A stretch of 33,018 nt of DNA from contig CALMJS010000021.1 of NCBI GenBank assembly GCA_937864535.1, forward strand, positions 1 through 33,018, read 5' to 3'. The translations under genes were made by a program, and so were the position numbers. The notes beneath the pieces were generated by a model that saw only the letters and a program-made list of their open reading frames with translations, did not search any database and was not told where the DNA came from. Origin of the DNA: an uncultured Paracoccaceae bacterium (GTDB taxonomy: Bacteria > Pseudomonadota > Alphaproteobacteria > Rhodobacterales > Rhodobacteraceae). Shown piece by piece: positions 31,842 through 33,018 of this stretch (positions are counted from its first letter, which is position 1; every line of letters starts with the position of its first letter).

Positions 31842-32812
31842 CATGACTGGTCCATCCGCTTGGCGATGTCCGCCGCCGTTTCGCGGTAGTAGGTATTCAG
31901 CAGCATATTCAGATCCCGGTGCCCGCTGATCCGCGCCAGCGTCATCACATCGACCCGACGCGACCATCGCGTCAGCGCCTCTGCCCGACTGTCGTGAAAA
32001 TGCAGATCCTCCACCGCAGCTCTGGTGCGTAATTTCCGCCACAGCACGTCCAGCTGCGCTGTCGTCAGCCCGAAAACCGGATTACTGTGCGGCAGCTGCT
32101 GCAGCAGCCGCACCGCCTCGGACGACAGCGGCACGTCGCGCGGGTGCCCGTTTTTCGTCATCGGCAGGACGGCTAACCGCTGATCGATGTCGATCCGATC
32201 CCATGTCAGGCCGCAAATCTCCCCCGCCCGCATCGCCGACTCGCAGCCGAACAGGAACGCGTGATAGGCCCGAGCAGTCGCGTGGCTCAGATCATCACCC
32301 GCCGACAGTGCCAGCCGCTCGAAATCAGCCGCTAGCGGCAGCCGCGACCTCGCTGGCGGCCCTTTCGGCTTGCGTACATCCCGCACCGGATTTGCTTCGA
32401 CCATCTGCCACTCGCCACGCGCTGTCTCGAAAACAGCCGACAGCAATTTCATTTCCCGGATCACCGATGCCGGCGACACTTCAGCCAGTCGCCGATCACG
32501 CCACGCGCCCAGATCGGTCGGCCCCACATCGCCGATCCGCAGCGACGCCAATGCGTCACGCCCTAATTTCTCTAACCTAACGACCTCCCAGCGATGGCCG
32601 CGCTTGGTTGGCGACACTTCACGCGCATAGCGCTCGAACACCTCGCGCAGCAGCACCCGAGCCGACAGCTCTTTTCGATTGTCGATCTCATAGACCTGCT
32701 GCGCCGCCCAATCCTGCGCAGCCCGTTTGGTCGCAAAGCTTTTTGACCGCCGAACACGATTCCTGCAAACTTCTGCTCGCCAGCCCGTCGCCGTCTTTCG
32801 AAACGTCGCCAC
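31841..32812 (-). CDS. int: Tyrosine integrase
   Basis: The 323-residue protein has an N-terminal arm-binding-like segment, a SAM-like core-binding domain, and a catalytic domain with R195 (ESAMRAGEICGL), K220, H273 and R276 (HFHDSRAEALTRW), H298 (ISGHRDLNMLL) and Tyr308/309 (NTYYRE), the full tyrosine recombinase set. It should recombine the 14-bp core in tRNA-Thr. The start is a GTG at 32812, with AGGGG seven bases upstream; a longer start at 32950 would enter the att region and lacks support. Confidence 0.92.
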   Translation of the reverse strand: MATFRKTATGWRAEVCRNRVRRSKSFATKRAAQDWAAQQVYEIDNRKELSARVLLREVFERYAREVSPTKRGHRWEVVRLEKLGRDALASLRIGDVGPTDLGAWRDRRLAEVSPASVIREMKLLSAVFETARGEWQMVEANPVRDVRKPKGPPARSRLPLAADFERLALSAGDDLSHATARAYHAFLFGCESAMRAGEICGLTWDRIDIDQRLAVLPMTKNGHPRDVPLSSEAVRLLQQLPHSNPVFGLTTAQLDVLWRKLRTRAAVEDLHFHDSRAEALTRWSRRVDVMTLARISGHRDLNMLLNTYYRETAADIAKRMDQS

Positions 32813-32960
32813 TCTCAGTCCCCTGCGTAACGCATTGCGTAGAAAATGCGTAATCAGGTGCAACAATCTGCAAACAGATAGCAAGCAGAAATGCGGCAAG
32901 GCGGAAAAAAAGCGAACGTTTGCAAGGGAAGCGGGCCCTAGGCCTAGCATAGATTTGCAT
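32763..32960. promoter_or_regulatory. Candidate arm sites and int control region
   Basis: Three TGCAAAC motifs (32764-32770, 32869-32875, inverted 32918-32924) and one TGCAAAT (inverted, 32953-32959) lie near the att core. Three TGCGTA repeats at 32824, 32836 and 32847 are spaced 12 and 11 bases, about one helical turn. TGCGTAA also occurs at 99-105 near the left core. These fit integrase or excisionase sites. Confidence 0.4.
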
Positions 32961-32963
32961 AGG

Positions 32964-32977
32964 TGGTGCCCCCAGAG
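32964..32977. repeat. attR: Right attachment core (14-bp direct repeat)
   Basis: This is the second copy of TGGTGCCCCCAGAG, within the tRNA-Thr acceptor end. See 42-55. Confidence 0.88.
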
Positions 32978-33018
32978 AGACTCGAACTCCCGACCCGCTG
33001 ATTACAAATCAGCCGCTC
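32964..33018 (-). tRNA. tRNA-Thr (UGU), partial, 5' end outside the window
   Basis: On the minus strand the anticodon stem GCTGA / TCAGC encloses loop TTTGTAA with anticodon TGT. A T-arm (GGGAG, TTCGAGT, CTCTC) follows, and the 3' end has an encoded CCA. The prophage keeps the 3' end intact on this side. Confidence 0.9.

Noticed and set aside
32813-32950. Longer integrase start with a hydrophobic, Cys/Leu-rich extension
   Set aside because: The extension has no integrase-like content, covers the att/control region, and the GTG at 32812 has a well-spaced AGGGG.
1-33018. CRISPR arrays, insertion sequences or transposase genes
   Set aside because: No regularly spaced direct repeats, transposase motifs or terminal inverted repeats were seen; the only long direct repeat is the coding duplication in the antirepressor.

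Overview
The window is one complete integrated siphovirus-type prophage of about 33 kb. It lies between two copies of a 14-bp direct repeat (42-55 and 32964-32977). The right copy is the 3' end of a tRNA-Thr(UGU) gene on the minus strand that runs off the window. The GC-rich coding sequence, the HK97-type head genes and the tail module laid out like alphaproteobacterial gene transfer agents suggest an alphaproteobacterial host, most likely Rhodobacterales. That placement is inference; no host gene other than the tRNA fragment is visible.

Right end, lysogeny and control (about 29.1-33.0 kb): tyrosine integrase next to the att site, then a short plus-strand operon (two small membrane proteins, a small conserved phage protein, an HNH endonuclease, an excisionase-like HTH protein) ending in a strong terminator that faces the integrase. 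A small XRE-type repressor (plus) is divergent from a Cro/CII-like pair (minus). A palindrome TCTAAA-AAA-TTTAGA lies inside the minus-strand promoter, and related sites recur near 30.0 kb.

Early/replication region (24.1-29.1 kb, minus): Cro-like, CII-like, three small unknown proteins, a zinc-ribbon/Toprim primase and a P4/D5-type SF3 helicase. Downstream are a plus-strand TerB-like gene with its own sigma70-like promoter (a probable moron), a BRO-N antirepressor with an internally duplicated module, a 470-bp non-coding stretch with iteron-like repeats and two large hairpins (candidate origin or control region), and an unrecognised possible regulator.

Late region (0.1-20.6 kb, minus, read right to left): HNH endonuclease, small and large terminase, portal, ClpP-type protease, HK97 capsid, connector and completion proteins, tail tube, tail chaperones (with an A9 slippery run that would fuse two frames), tape measure, distal tail/hub/peptidase/tip proteins, a spike or fibre, two membrane proteins of holin type, a lysozyme fused to a membrane domain, and overlapping inner and outer spanins. 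Nearly all these genes touch or overlap by ATGA/TGATG junctions, so the block looks like one translationally coupled late operon.

Most notable points: the predicted -1 frameshift, the membrane protein-lysozyme fusion with an internal start, the duplicated antirepressor module, the repeat-rich non-coding region, the TerB moron, and a repressor without an autocleavage domain paired with an antirepressor. No CRISPR array, insertion sequence or restriction-modification system was seen.
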